A DNA stretch of 64,000 bases. Source: Syngnathus acus (lineage: Eukaryota; Chordata; Actinopteri; Syngnathiformes; Syngnathidae). Below, piece by piece: positions 49,016 to 63,158 of the stretch; within the stretch, counting starts at the first letter, position 1; every line of letters starts with the position of its first letter. The stretch lies in assembly GCF_901709675.1 (NCBI RefSeq), contig NC_051087.1, forward strand, positions 483,001 to 547,000, in the 5' to 3' direction. Under the pieces are notes generated by a model, which saw nothing but the letters and a program-made list of their open reading frames with translations, was not told where the DNA came from and searched no databases. Made by a program: the position numbers and the translations under genes.

Positions 49016-52000
49016 GCTTGTTGTCGGAGTGCAAAAGTATTGACGGCGCTCCCAACGAGCACCTCGGACGCTGTTAACGGCAAGAAAGTGAGAAATGACC
49101 GCCGATTTTCTCACTGGCACGGCAGAGCCAGTCTCCGTTTGAATCCATTTGCTCCCAATCGATGCGCTAATTGCGGCCGCTGCATCCGTCTGACTGCGCT
49201 TCAGTCGGCGGGCCTAACGGCCTCAGCTGCTACGAGCTAAGTCAAGCAAAGTGAGCTATCGCAAAGAAATCAAGTCTAGCTAGCCTAACATTAGCGTTAG
49301 CATTTTGCACCGACTGCGATGTGTTAAATGCAAAGTGCTTTGTCATTGGTTGACTGCGAGATCAAAGACGAGGAAAACAAAGAATGAATCCTATTTAGGC
49401 GGCATTAATATCATAAAGTTTGTGTGCGTGTGTGGGGGGGGGGGGGTCGCTAGGCTAGAGGCAAGAATGGCTAATTGGTTGTGGATTACTCGCGCTCAGG
49501 AAGGCAGGCGCTGAGGGAGAGAGCGGCATGCTACAGATATTATAGTGTGACTTGGTAAGGCTATAAATATATAATAATAATAATGACGATGGGAGAATAA
49601 TGATATATGAAGGACAAGCGGGCGAGCGCAGGGGACTGACTGTTGATGGAGAAAGTAAGACCCTTTTGGATTATTCAGAGGGCACCTGCCATACACAACA
49701 TACCTGGACTGAGCTACTCAACCAACAGAACCATTTTTTTTTTTTTCTGACCTATCTGGCAGTTTACAAACTGCTCCCACCTGGCTAGCTAGCTAGGTGG
49801 CAGCTCGCTCGCTCGCTCGCTCGCTCGCTAGCCTATATGCACCTTACGTGCCCATCTACTTGCTAGGAATGCGCTCCGAAAATTAGCCTCGTTTGTCAGC
49901 CTACTCCTTAACGAGCCATCACCGGGCCCGCCCGAGGGTTGTTTGGAGCGACGGCCGTGCTCCCATTTGTTCATTGTTTGACTTCATTGTTTCCCACCGG
50001 TGAATAATACCTACCATGAGCTTTTTCCTCCATCGCTCTATTGTTGGTTATTACGTGCTGAAGCATGGCGCGGGACTCTGCCGCCATTCGTCTTCATTTG
50101 TTTGACACGCCTGCGCACGCTTGCGCACACGCATACAGACGAGAGCGGCCTCCGGGATTTTCCGGGATCCCCGCAAAGCCTCCGGAGCCGATAAGGAATC
50201 GCTTTCCTGACAATTAAGAGAGGAAGTTAGAAAAAGCGAGCTATCAATTTATGCGTCCGTGATGGAGGAGGCTAGGAAGAGCAATCCCAGTGAGAGGGGC
50301 TAACTGTGCTACTTAATGTTGCTAGCAAAAGCACAGTTGCTTGATTGAATTCAAGTCGCTCCACGTGCGTGCGAGATAGCCAACTAGCACTTGCTACATG
50401 ATCATTTCATTTAAGCAATCATGCTGTCGTAAAGAGAAGGGAGATTTATTTTCAGAACTCTCTAATCCTCTCTAATTAGCCTAGCAGCATCTGGTGATTT
50501 AACGTCTCCGCTGCTAACCACGCTCATTAGCACGTTAGCATTTCATTTTTAATGTCAGAGAGAAAAGCCGGATTTCACGTTGAGCTCAAGTTTGCGTGTT
50601 CTCTCTATAAGTCAGCGTTTGGTGCTTTTTCAACGTAGACTCCATAACTAGCCTACTAGCTTGCTAACCACGGTAGTTGCGACCTAAAATGTGATGTCAT
50701 AAAAGTATGCGCGTACGTCAGCTCTTTACAGAGTCTGTTTTCATTGCTATTGTTTATCCCCTCGGCTTTTCATCCTGATTGTGAGCGCCGTGTCTTGTTA
50801 TTGCTTTGATTTCCCGCAGTCTGGCACTCGCTCACACATTCTGTCTTTTTCCCGGACGCCTCCATCAATATTTCATGATGTTTGGCCACCACCGTTGGTC
50901 ACCAGGGGGATCCCGCTGCTGCCGCCGCCGCCGCCGCCTTCTCGCTTTTATGTCCAAACTTCTCACATTCGTCATGCAACAAGTCAGCGCCTTTTCGGCA
51001 ACCCCTCGGGCATTGGCATCAGTCAAACGTGAGGCTTGAAGTGGTGGCGTGATGTTCGTGGTGGACCGTGTCGTCTCGGATGTGTCTTGCAAGCCGTCGG
51101 CCTTCTCAATTGACCACGCGCGCCCAGGAAATCTTTGATGTGTTGCCAGGCGACCTGATTTGAATGAATTGCCCGTCAAGGTGCTCCGATACGCTTTGTG
51201 TGTTGGAGGGAAGCCAACGGGCGTGTTAGCATGCTAGCACACGGCGCCGGCTTTCAATGGTCGCCCGTCGACATGTGTATGCGGGCAAACGAGTTGAAAA
51301 GCCAAAGAATGAAACATCCGTCTGCTGATGCAAAGCGTACGTTTGCTCGCGCGCCAGACAGGTGAGATGCTTAATGCTTTAGCTACACTAAAGTGCAGCG
51401 CTGAGTCGACATTTTTTGTATCCCTTCCCACTTAATTGTGCGGTGTGAACCCCTCCTCTGGCTTATCGGCGGGCAATATGTTCCACAGCAGCTGACGCTA
51501 ACGGCGTCCACCACGGCGCCGCCCGAGCCGCCATTTATTTGACGCGACGGCTGAAAGAGACGCGGCGGAATGAAGCGTGGCTCTTAGCTGCGCACGCCCG
51601 GCGGGCGGGCGGACAGAAGCTCCGGGAGCTCCTTTTACGAGCTCACTGTGCAAACTGAGAAGAAGATAAATGGAGGCTATAAATCCAATGAGAAATGTCT
51701 GTTCGCACCAAAATGGTGTGTGAAACTCGGAGGAATAATGTTGTTGGGATAAAAAGAAAAAAGAAAAGCACAAGAACTAACTGAATGTGGGCTAAAACGT
51801 CCTAGCAAAGCATCAGTGATTTTAAGACTCTGTGCGACTCGCTAGCCCGCAGCTAGACGACCATGTTATATGGATTCGATTCTCAATCTGATTCCAAGAA
51901 GTCCTCCGTCCGTCCGTCCGTCCATCCATCCATCGACATCTAGAAGCAAAGCAAGCAAGCAGGTTTCCACTGCTAACATGATCGTTTGAGCAAAAGCTGA

Positions 52001-54922
52001 AAATGTTTGTCTTGGCGACATTTGGCACAAAATGCGAGTTAGCACGTTCAGCACGTCTGACTTCACGGCCCAATGCTAGTGGGCTAGTTAGCATAGTAGC
52101 GACACCAAATAGAGGAGAGCAACAAGGCAAAGGAGGGCCCACACTCAGGTGTGTGTGTTTGTGTGCGTACTTGTGAAAGTCAGAGTAAATGCAGGAATCA
52201 GCAGAATGCAAATGTTGCGTTTGTACTAGTGTGTAATGTCAGCACATCCTGTGTGCATTCAAGTGTTGTTTGTGTGTGTGTGTTGGGTGTGTCCAACTAA
52301 TGAATGCAAGCAAAGTTCTCTAAATACACAAGTGTGTGTGTGTGAGAAGTGAAAAGTTGATATTCATGATCTTGTTGGAGCGACAGCTTGTTTGAAATCT
52401 CCGCTGATGGCGCTGAGCGCTGTCACTTTGCTTCTTTGTGAAGAATGAAAGCGCGGCACTCGGCGGGCACTTCATTAAGGACACAGGCTCCAATAAGAAA
52501 CAAGCATCTTTTGGTTCTGGCGGAAAGTCTCAACGGCCTTTCTGGATTTCTTTGTATTTTGAAGGCTGTCAAAGGCCAGGCGGCTTGGGGGTGGAAAGGT
52601 TTTTAGTTTTCGGCGCAACTTGTTTTTGTTTTCTTTTTGGGTCAGCGGAAGAAACCTTTCCATTCTCAAGCTGTCAAAGGCAAAAAGATGGCCGCCGGAG
52701 CGCCTTGCTTGTCAGCGCTCGCTCGCTCGGCCAGGCAGCTTGTCATTACAAAGCGTTTATTTGGGTTGAACTCATATCATCGCTGGGCTTTTGTGGAGGG
52801 TGACCAGACGAAACGCAAAAGTTTTGGGCAAATTTCAATCGAAACGATGACTCGGCTACCCATCCATCAATGAAGTCATCCATTCATTGTACATTAATCC
52901 ATGAACTCTTATACCTCTCCTAATTCTAGACCTTAACTATCATATTGTTTTAATTATGACCCAGCGCGTGCGTGAACATTTACATGCTGACGACTGAAGT
53001 GCGACAAGAGGAACTTATGATACACCCACACATACGCTGTGCCAGGACACACACAGGTTTGAGTTGTGCGTTGAGTGCGGCGCCTTGGCGACCGCCGCTC
53101 GCTTGAGGGAGGGAGGACAGGAAGTGGAATTTCAAAGGTTTCAAATGTCAGCGCGATGACCTGCTAGCATTTGTCGGTCAGCACTGTAAGCTTGTCGCCA
53201 GCGCTCTCTTTGTTGTTGTTGTTGTTGTTGGTTGGATGCCCCGCGGCCGCCGCCCACCGCATCCGCCACCCGAGCCGACGCCCCTGCCGGCGTTTTGGCC
53301 GCCGGCGCGGGCCGAGCGTGCCAACGCGCTTGGCCGGCGACCGTTTCGCGGCGATTGCGGAGACGCAGGGAGCCGGCCGGCTTGCCGCAACAACAACACG
53401 ATGTATTATATTATATCATATCATATATTATATCTTATATTATATCAGATTTATTATATTTGATGATGTTATATTTGAAGTCTCGACAAACCGAATGGTT
53501 TTTTTTTTTCCCCCTGAACACGTCTCTTGGCCTTCTTCTTTCCCACCTCTCGAGGTTCCCAAAGTCACGACACGGCACAGAAGTCCAAGTGGCACTTTGC
53601 ATTCAATGCGACGAGCCGCCGCCCGGGCCGAGCGCGTCCGCTCCGGACCCGTATAGTGAGCCTTCAAATGTGCTCGGCTTCTCCCTCAAGTGTGTGTTCC
53701 TCCCCGAGAAAATGGCTAAAGGGTAAAGATGGAACAGAAAAAATAAAGTGTTTAGGAAGCAAAATACCCATGGTTCACCTACTAAAGGAGCAGCAGTAAA
53801 AAAAAACAAAAAAAAATCCAAGCAACACACTTTGCATGTGGCAAGAGCAATAAATGCGGCGGCGGCGGCGGCCATCTGAGGTGAGCGAGCGGCCTTTGAC
53901 AAAAAGTGCAACACAAAAGCGCTTAATTGGACCAAAAGGGATTTGAATGGCTGCACGACTCGCATTTGCTTCTCGTTTGTTGGTTTCTTAAAATGATTGC
54001 CGCTCAATTTTTCATGTTTTGTTTAAACATTCGTGACACTTTGGAGTCTTTGGCAGGAACCCAAAAAAAAAAAAAAAAAAGCCCTTCATTGTGTCCACCT
54101 AAATGGGTCTTTTATGTTGACAAGGTTTCTCAATGCTCATATTTTGTCAACATCAAAGACACTTGCAAGCCTTCCAACATTTTCAATGGCCAACTAAACA
54201 AACAAACAAAAAAGAATCAATGTTTTTGTAAGCAATTTTCAAAAAGGAGTCTAACTAGCAATACTACCAATTGTGTTTCGTAAACCTCAAAGACGATGGC
54301 GTGTTTTGGCAAAGCTGCCTTTGAATGTTCAAGCAAACATCAAAAGCATCAATTTTATCTACTTTTGTAACTGTCAGCCATTGGAGAGTCTTTGAAAGCT
54401 TTTTTCTTGGTTGTATTTTTTTTAACACTGGAGTCTTTGATGAAGGCATTTTTTTTTTACACTCGGTCGAAATCACCTTTAGTTCCGATCAATTTTCAAG
54501 AGAAAGGATCCTGTGCCAAACCTGATGTTTTTGTAAAAATCACTTTGTCCAATCTCGGATCTCCGTCATTTGATGGATTTGCGTCGTCAACAGCTGCAAA
54601 TGGTCTCCCTCGTTCATTTTTCGCCTTGCTGCCTTGGTGCTTGCTCCGCCCCCTGCCTCCGTCCCATAATATCCATCTCCCGCCCGCTGATGGATGTTGG
54701 CCTCCAGCTGACTGCCGGATCAAAACATCATTTTGGCTCATTTGTTTTGGCCCCGATCTAAGCGGCGCTCTTTCTTTCGCTCGTTCTTTGCCTTGGCCGC
54801 CATTTGTTTGCTTGACAGCACACAGGCAGGCCTGTTTAGTTTGAGGTTGTTGTTGTTTATTTTTGATGGTGGTTCATTCCCTTCATTGCACCTGCCAGCT
54901 GCCTTTTTATGTCTTCTCGTTT

Positions 54923-55065
54923 TGTCAAGTCAAAGTCTGCTTTATTGTCAATTTCTTCACATGCCAAGACACACAAAGAAATCGAAATAACGTTCCCACT
55001 ATCCCACGGTGACAAGACGTAGTACACAATATATACATACAAGTAAACAACACCAAAAAATAAAT
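54923..55065. mobile_element. Retroelement-derived fragment
   Basis: CAAAGTCTGCTTTATTGTCA, TTCTTCACATGCCAAGACAC and CTATCCCACGGTGACAAGAC match, from memory, the 3' part of a LINE-like repeat common in fish genomes. It ends in A-rich sequence. There is no coding content. Confidence 0.5.
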
Positions 55066-57159
55066 AAAAACAAGAAGGCACAAACAATGAATAAATAAGA
55101 GTGATGAATAAATCTTGTGGAAGGGAAATTTGCTTGGTTATTTTGCCTCGTGTTGATTTCTATTGTGCAAGGCAGCAGTTAGCATCAATAATTGGTGTTT
55201 TTATTTCGACTTGTTTGGTTTATCGTGCAAAAAGGAACCGAAACACGCATGGTGCAGCAACACAAGTAGTCAGACAATATGTTACATACAGAAAGGCGTT
55301 TATTCTTTATCCTCTGCAACAAAACGACTTTTACTGTAGATGACGGAGTTTTTGAGAGATACAATGTCCTTATCCCAAGGAGGGGGGGGGGGGGAAGCCT
55401 TTTTGGACAGATGAATGGTATTTCCATTCATTTGAGTGGGGAACGATGATTTGAGATACAACTGCTTTGAGTTACGTGGAATTACCATGCGCACGTTATG
55501 TTTTTGTGGTCACTAAGGTGACATTTACCGGCGATTGTGCTCCCGCCTTCCTTTATACCTGCTCGGCTGCCCTAACCTTTACTTTAAGGATAGAAATGCA
55601 GATGGCGTTTAAGAAAGAAAGAAAGAAAGAAAAACGCAGAGGCCGCCCGTGTCGCCGTTGACCTTCGTACGTGCCGCCGCTGACATTCTCTCGGGCGGGA
55701 GAGAAACTATTTCCGACATTTTTTCATTTTTTTCTGCCGGTGGGAAAATGTTTGCACGGATCAGCTGCCGTCGCGAGGTTAGCGTGGGATGACGAGAGAG
55801 AGAGAGCGCAAAGGTTTTTTTTTTTTTTTACTGTAGCCATCATCTGCGGTTTTATATTGAAGACGGATGGGAGGGGTTCCACCAACTTTGATCTCCCTGG
55901 CCGTCTTTCATCAGTTAGCGGCGAATTTGCCGTGGCTAATCTGCTTTTTAGAGTTCCTGGTTGAATGTTTGGACCTATTTGACCAGAAGCCTCTTTTCAA
56001 TTAGGCGCGAGTCGCCGTCTGCTTCATTTCACTCCGGCATTGATTTGATTTTTATCTTCAGCCGCCCGCCCGCCCGCCCACCTCGGCTCGGCCCGGCTCG
56101 GCTGTCATCAGACTTTTATGACTTACGACTCGTCCGTCAGCTCCCGAGACTTCCCGCTCTCGTTGCGGCTTTGGCTCGGAGGAAAAGCTCGCTCAGGACG
56201 TTGCTCGCGGTCGCAAAGCCAAGACCGGCTTCGTCTGGCTAATCGGTGAGCGCCGAAACGCGACATGTTGTGCAAAGTGAGAATGGCAAAAGAACACAAA
56301 TCAATCTTTTGCCATCTTTTGTTATCGCTCAAATCATGCAAAGCAAAGTTTGCACGCTTATCAGCGGGCAACTTTTGTCAGCGCCGACTTTGCTCTTTCC
56401 CCGTCGACGGCCAATGAAAGCCGAGCTAATTTGGGAGTTGAAAAACTCATTAAGATCAAACGAGCCACTATAAAGAGGCCAATTCTGTGTTGTTCGACGG
56501 ACAGCGGTGGCTGCCTTTTATTGGATTTCTTTCTTTTTTTTGGAAGTCATTTCTCCTGTCGCTCGGCGCCACCTGTCAGAGAAAAGGCATTTGGGATTAT
56601 TTGTGTCAAGTTCTTTTACGGCGGAAAATGTCTCACGATAATAGCGATTTAAATCAAACTCTGTCTCGAGGCGTTTGCGTGACAACGGCCTTCAATATTT
56701 CATTTGGTTCTCCGGACGGGCTGCTGCAGACGACCCAAAGAGGAAATGACGGCGCGAGCAATTTAAAGCCGACCCCTCTCAATCGGAGGCCACGGCAGAC
56801 GGGCCGCTAGGTGGAGCGAGCTCCTCCAAGGGCCGCCGGCGTCATTCGGGCCCGACGAGTTGACCTCCGAGATGCTCGGAGCGGGTTTCAACTCGGGGCC
56901 CGTGGACTTACTTTGTTGGGTGCCGAGGTGGTCCACCGTGAAGAAAATGCTGCCTGCGCTAAGAAAGAAATGCAGAGGTCGCTTCACCTTGAACACGCTG
57001 CCGCCCGCCGCTTATCTGCAAATACGCTTCTTATGAGAGAGACTCTTTTCCTTCATTAGCGCCTTTGAGCGTAGCAGAATTTCTATTTATGATTGAATGA
57101 ATTTCTATTCATTCCCCCAGTAAAGCTTTGGCGTGCGCGCGGCTCTCCCATGTAGTATT

Positions 57160-57260
57160 CAGTTGGCTGGCTCATGCTAATATTATGCAAAGCGGCTGAT
57201 GAATATTCAATGAAGGCCCTCCCAAATGGTTACAGTAAATGATGGCTGCCGTGATGCGAG
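57160..57260. promoter_or_regulatory. Candidate conserved non-coding element
   Basis: Packs CATGCTAATATTATGCAAAG (POU/octamer-like ATGCTAAT and TTATGCAAA), TGATGAATATTCAATG and TTACAGTAAATGATGG into 100 bp, unlike the surrounding simple sequence. Adjacent stretches (57080-57115, 57440-57520) carry further homeobox-like TTTATGATTGA and CATTTATTAG words. Conservation itself cannot be judged from one sequence. Confidence 0.35.
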
Positions 57261-59364
57261 TCAACAACTGGAAATATCTCCACGATGATTACAGATTGAA
57301 GTCGCCCGGCAAAGTGGGCGGGGCTATTTTGCCGCTGTCCAAAGTGCTGGAATTGTCCAGCAAACCGTAACCAAGCAAGCACAGCACGTTAGCTCTTGAA
57401 ATGGTACTGAAACGTCTTTTTTTTTTTCTTTTTCTTCTGAGGCCAAGCTTTCTTCATAAATATAGCCGTGATGTACACGACCATTTATTAGTTTCTTTGC
57501 TTGGCTAATAAATCAACACTGTCCCATTTAATGAGTGAAATCAATCAAGGCCGGCTTGTAGGAGCGGATGTCGTCATGCCGGCTGCTCCCCGTCGCCTCG
57601 CGTTAGTTAGCCGCGCTAACGCTCGCGGCCAGGGGGCGGGGCTTACGATCCCTCCTCCGTCCCGCGGCGAGAGAGAGAGAACGAGCGAGCGGAGGCATTA
57701 GCCATGCTAATCTCATTAAAGCGGACCCGTGAGTGAATCCTGCGGGAGCGTGCCAGAGACGGATGAGCCGCTTTATTATTAAAAAGGTTCAGGGATGGAG
57801 AGAAGGAGAAAATGACAAAAGGGATGACACTTTTTTCCCAATGCAATCCAACATTTTCAGTTTCTTTGACAGAACCGTTGACTCATGAAGCCCAACTCGA
57901 TCCGATATAATACAAAAAGCTTTTCAGGTAATCTCCCAAAAGTCGTGCAAAAATTTGAAGAAAAAAAGTCTGGCTTCTCTTGGTCTTTCAAGTCTATCTT
58001 TTAGTTGTCTATTCAAGTCCCAATCCAAGCTCTTTTTTTTCCTGCTTATCTGCCGCAAATCTGCGTTTGACACTTGCTGTCTCCTCCTTCCTTTGTCTGC
58101 TTTGTCTTTTTTGACGCCGTCTGTCTGCGCCAGTCCCGAGTGTGTTTCCGTATCTTCGCGACCTCCTCAAGCGACACCTTCAAAGACGAGCTTTTCTTTC
58201 TCGCCCGAGCCGTTTTCCCCCATTGCTGATGGCATTTGGGAGGCTCGCTGGGAGACGGCGGCAAACGAAGCCATTCGCTTTTTTAAAAGAGCATTGACTG
58301 CCGCCTTAGCCTTTGCGCTACTGTTTGGCCCTCCGACGTAGCCCCCGACGTCAAACATCCCGCCTCCGATTGGAAATGGAGATGGACACGTTTCACAGGC
58401 GAGCATATGGCTCGCTCAGAACTTTGGAATATGCTAGCTATGCACACTAGGTATATCCATTCGGCCAAAGGTCAGCCGCTAAATGGATTGACATTGGTCC
58501 CATTTGTCTTGGCGGCCGCGCACTGACTGGACTCTGGCCCAGGTCCAATGCTTGGATTGCTGCTTGAGATGCTCAGCAGATCGTTTGCTAACCGCAGGAA
58601 GAAGGAGCATCAGCATATATTTGTGACCTGATACAGACAATTTCTGTTTGATTTGTCAAGATGAATCGACTAGCCACAGCCGCTTGCTGTGGTGACGTAC
58701 CTTCTGTGATTTACATATGATTGCAAACTGCTTCGGAAGCCCTCCCCGCTGCACGCTGGTGCTTTCGAACCATAGCCACCGTAGCAACTACTCTTGATCT
58801 CATTTTTTCCCGTTTCTCAAGGGGCCACACAGACTGTGAGTTTATTGTAGCGGCAAGAGATAACGACACACTCGCGCACGCACGCGCACACATCGCAGTG
58901 TTTATGCGGCCGCTGATCGGGGAAAGCTTAGCGAGCCTTGCAGTCCACATGAGATCAGGATGGATGATACCCTGTGGTGCACTAGGGTACACGCGCACAC
59001 GCATAAACACACACGTTTATTTAAATTGAAATTTGCCACATTTATCAGCATTTGTTGGAGCTAGCACGCAGCTAGCACACTCAATCTTTGACAGCTAGTA
59101 TGATGAGTGCTTCTTATTTCTTCGTCAAAAGACTGCTTTTGTTTGACTCTTTGGCTGAGAACAACAAATGGTCACGATGCATGAATCATCGGGACTTTTA
59201 CGGCACGTGGCAAGCCCGAGGACACAGGCTAAGCTAACGTGTACTTCAAACACTGGCTTAATGAAGCGGGTAATAGCGGCCCAAAAAATAACGACGGGCC
59301 CGTAAAGCGATAATGTGTCGGAGGCTGAATAATTCATGGGGCGTGCCTATATTTACACACGTGG

Positions 59365-59390
59365 GTTAATCAAGCGGGTTCGTGATTAAC
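59365..59390. promoter_or_regulatory. GTTAATCA...TGATTAAC inverted repeat
   Basis: Perfect 8-bp arms with a 10-bp spacer. Each arm contains an HNF1-like GTTAAT half-site, but the usual spacer is one base, so a different factor or chance is possible. Confidence 0.25.
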
Positions 59391-60103
59391 ACTTGGTTAA
59401 GGAATTCAACCGGTGGAGACTTTGTTGATGAGCGTGAAACCTCTCACGTTGTTGTTCTTGCTTATTACTTTGATGGGAACTGATGCTAATGTAGGGCAAT
59501 CGATGCAAGAAAGCAGCTTTTACGTTGCGGCTAATACGTCCCGCTAATCAAAATCAAAGATGCTTTCGTTATATCACGACCATATCGTCATAAAAAATAC
59601 AAAAGAGCTCATTTTGCAACATATTGATATTGTCCCAAGATACCCATAGCGTTATGCTACAATATTAGCGCAATCATTTTCTAATAGCATCATTTTCAAA
59701 TGACTAAATGTAAGCAATATAACATTACATCAAAACATTTTTCCCCCCCAAAACAGACGGTAGCCTTTTCAACACTATCCTTTGTGTTGTCGAGCTAACA
59801 CCTGTTCACATATTTATTATGTTAACGCTTTTTTCCCCCAATTCTCTGTCCTCTCAACAGCAGTGCTTTTGTAAACGCACTTGAGGATCATTTGGGGAAA
59901 AAAAGCACTTCTCTTCATCAGCGAGCGCAAAAGCAGGGAACCCAACATTTTTTTTATATTTTATAAGGAGCCATCATAGGCTGTCAGCGCTCGTCTTTTT
60001 TTGATTTTGCTCCAATTTTGTCGGCAGCCCGATGGCCGCGGCCGCCCTCGGCACCCTAAATGGACTCTCCTCGCCTTGTCATGCGCCCCAAACCAACCAG
60101 CCC

Positions 60104-60222
60104 CTTCCTTCCTTCCTTCCTTCCTTCCTTCCTTCCTTCCTTCCTTCCTTCCTTCCTTGCCTTGCCTTGCCTTGCCTTGCCTTGCCTTGCCTTGCCTTGC
60201 CTTGCCTTGCCTTGCCTTGCCT
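60104..60222. repeat. (TTCC)n followed by (CTTGC)n microsatellite
   Basis: About 13 TTCC units switch to about 13 CTTGC pentanucleotide units, strictly pyrimidine-biased on this strand. Confidence 0.95.
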
Positions 60223-60880
60223 CTAAAGACCAGACCCATTTAGGCAGCACGCCTCAAACTTTTAGCAGAACTTTTTTCATTTTACTGCTGGCTAACATGC
60301 TAGATGCTGGTTGAAACGCTAACCGCCGCCATTGCTTGCCTTTTGTCACTTTTAATGTCATGCTATGATTTTGTTTTCATTTCAAGAATATCAAGTCCAT
60401 TAAAGCCGCCACGCGTGAGCGATTCTTAATTAATTGTTGTACAGTTGTTTGTCATCTCTTTTTGACTTAGCTCTGAAATGTTGTTGTGCTTCCAAATGAT
60501 TAGATTTTTCGATGAAATCATTACTTTTTGACCGTTTTTTGCATTTAAAACACTTGAGGAACAAATGTTGACTTTTCTGGCAGGACTATCCCAATGGTCA
60601 CCACAGCGCATATTTCATTTTATTTTCCAGACTTTTCCAACATGGACAAAAATGCAATCCGCTCCATCAAACGACAACTTTAGTAAGCCTTAGTCAAAAG
60701 TCAGCATTGTGTAAGCGCCATTTTACTTTGGCTCCATTGAGTACCTAATGAAGTGTCTGCCATGGGTGGCCACTTGCTGCATGCGTGTGCGCGTGTAAGA
60801 GATACACCCGCAAAGCAAGTACATACAATTAAATTGAGACAGGCACATATGTTTTTTCCATTAAATGTTGTTTCTCCATG

Positions 60881-60911
<31 letters not shown>

Positions 60912-61283
60912 CGTGCGGACCGCAGATAGGGAGCTTCATTAATGCTAGTCATTAACAAGCCCCGAGGACACGCACGCACGCGCGCACACGCGTTTGCACA
61001 GCTAAATGAGACCATTTCTAATTTGCGTGTAAAGCCTCCGGGTGCTTGTAGTGCATTCGTGCACGTCTTTGGCATCGGCGGACCCTGAATGCAACACAAG
61101 GACGACTTTGACTAACGAGGAGTCATAGAAAAATGTTGGACTTTTTTTCTCTCACTTTTTTTAACTTGGCGGTAGCTCAGCTGATTTGCGATCAAGTGCT
61201 GTTTTTTTTTTTGAGGGGGGGTCATATTTGGCTGCAATGGAAGAAACATGCGATGACAATCTACAAATACATTTTTTAGTTTG

Positions 61284-61378
61284 AAAAAAAATCTTTATTT
61301 CAACTAATATATATATATATATATATATTTGAAATAAAGATTCTAAATATATATATTAGTTGAAATAAAGATTTTTTT
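61284..61378. repeat. Near-perfect palindrome / hairpin, AT-rich
   Basis: The left arm AAATCTTTATTTCAACTAAT plus an AT run is the exact reverse complement of the right arm ending ATTAGTTGAAATAAAGATTT. An extra copy of GAAATAAAGATT lies in the loop (61331-61342). Confidence 0.9.
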
Positions 61379-63158
61379 ATATATATATATTGATCTCCTT
61401 TCTTACAACTAAATGGGGCATATCACAATTTTAAAATGGATATTGTTGCCGGTTCTATTGGATCTTCTGTTTGGACTCAAACAGCACCTTTTGGCCTTGG
61501 GGGAGGTACAAAAACACATCACGTGTCCAAATATACTGTCTGAAAATGTTAAGGTTTTACAATTTTTATTTTAATCGTCAGAAATAAGAATTTCTTTGTG
61601 TGTCACGCACACTGCTCACCATTCAAACGTCCGTCCTAGCGGCTCATTTGGGTTTTTTAGCGTCGTCATGGCGACAGATGCTACGCAAGATGCTGGTTTC
61701 CATGGCGCCGGCCCAGCCTGCTTTCTTTCCAGTGCGCTTTGACGCCGGCGGTCCAATTTTCCTAACGTGTTGACGAGAGCGACAAAGTCGACTGAGCGTG
61801 CGAAAAACAACGTGACGCATTTGGCTCAACGGAAAACAGGCCAGGCTTTTTGACTTTGTGGTTTGGGCCTCCAAGCCTGGCTTAGGATTTCAAATGATGT
61901 TTTGTAGTTTCGTGGGTGTTCTGATCAAGGGTCCAGTTGTACTCGACCCAAACACACACACACACGAGTGACCCCGCCCCCCAAGAGGCCAGCGCGCTCC
62001 CATAGGGTCGTCGTTTTGGGCCTGACTAATTGGCCGCTTGGCACGGCAGATGACTTTTAATGTATTTGGACACGGCCCTAATTGGAAGTCGTCGGGACGC
62101 CGCCGATTCTCGGCACCGGCTCGGGCCGGGAGGAAAAAAAGAGAGGAGCGATTGGACTGTGATTGCCATCACCTAGTCGGGCGGACGGGCGCTCGCTCGC
62201 TCACCTTGTCACGACGGCTCCTCAATGGCCGCGTTTTGGGCCTTTCAAGTGCTTCACTGGCCCGAGCTCGTACGAGAGGGACGGACGGCGACCCCTTCAA
62301 GCAATAGATACACAAAGTCAGCCATTTTGGTCGGAAGTGCTCATCTTCGGGCCCTTCTAAACTTCTTGGTAAAGTCTCGCATTGCTTCTGTAATTTGCAA
62401 GCCAGTTTTACTCTGCCCTGCCGCATGAAATTTGAGACCCGCAAAAGTCCTGGCAGAAAAGAAAGATTTCCATTTCCGTCTCATTCGCAAACATTTGGAG
62501 TTTTTGTCCGACATTGCGCTCAGGTTTGATGACTTGCCATCAAATGTCCAGTGCACTGAAATGACATTCCAGTTGGAGCTACAATCTGTGTGGGCTCAGC
62601 TTAGCCGCTGGGCTAACGGGCTCCGTCCGTGTTTGAGCACCAGCTGGGAAAAATAAAAAGGTCAAATTGTCGCCCCTTTATATCGGACCCGCTTTGTCAT
62701 CTTGGGCCAGTAAAAAGGGAGGCCCGGTCTAATCCAATCGGATGGGTCGTCTTGTAACCCAAGGTTATTTATTTGAACAATTTTTGAATCGCCCAATTGT
62801 TTGCAGAAGAACTTGGTCAAGCAGCCCGAGGTTGTTTGTTTGTTTGGCGTAAACAACTGCAAGTTTGTCCAAATGCCAACGGGAGGTTAGCCTCGAGGTA
62901 GTCTGAGGACAAAGCGCACATTTGGCCTTGAAAGCAACACTTCATTAGCGGAATGTATACAACGCGGGCAGGCGGGCCGCCATTAGCTTAACGGCGTTCC
63001 GGAAGGGAAGCCGACGACTCTGAGGCCGGGCGGCGGGCCAGGGTGCCGTCGTAAACATGCCGGCGGGCGCTAACAAGCTGGGATAAATAAGCCGCTCCAG
63101 TCGCAGGGCGACTTAGAAGCTACAGCCAAACGTGACCTTCTCCTCTCTTTCTTTCCAG

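Larger units (their letters stand above)
42598..63158. other. 20-kb interval without identifiable exons
   Basis: I found no exon with recognisable protein content on either strand. If the 42500 exon and the 63159 exon belong to one gene this is largely intron; otherwise it is intergenic. It contains poly-C/poly-T tracts (44620-44692, 44881-44916, 45187-45200), CT-rich sequence (45000-45060), an AT/TATG tract (45981-46104), TTTCAA-rich repeat (48680-49015), a retroelement tail (54923-55065), a candidate conserved block (56200-57560), pentanucleotide repeats (60104-60222) and a long hairpin (61284-61378). Confidence 0.55.

Noticed and set aside
61160-61200. tRNA-like start GGCGGTAGCTCAGC
   Set aside because: No B-box, anticodon arm or matching acceptor stem follows; the sequence runs into poly-T.
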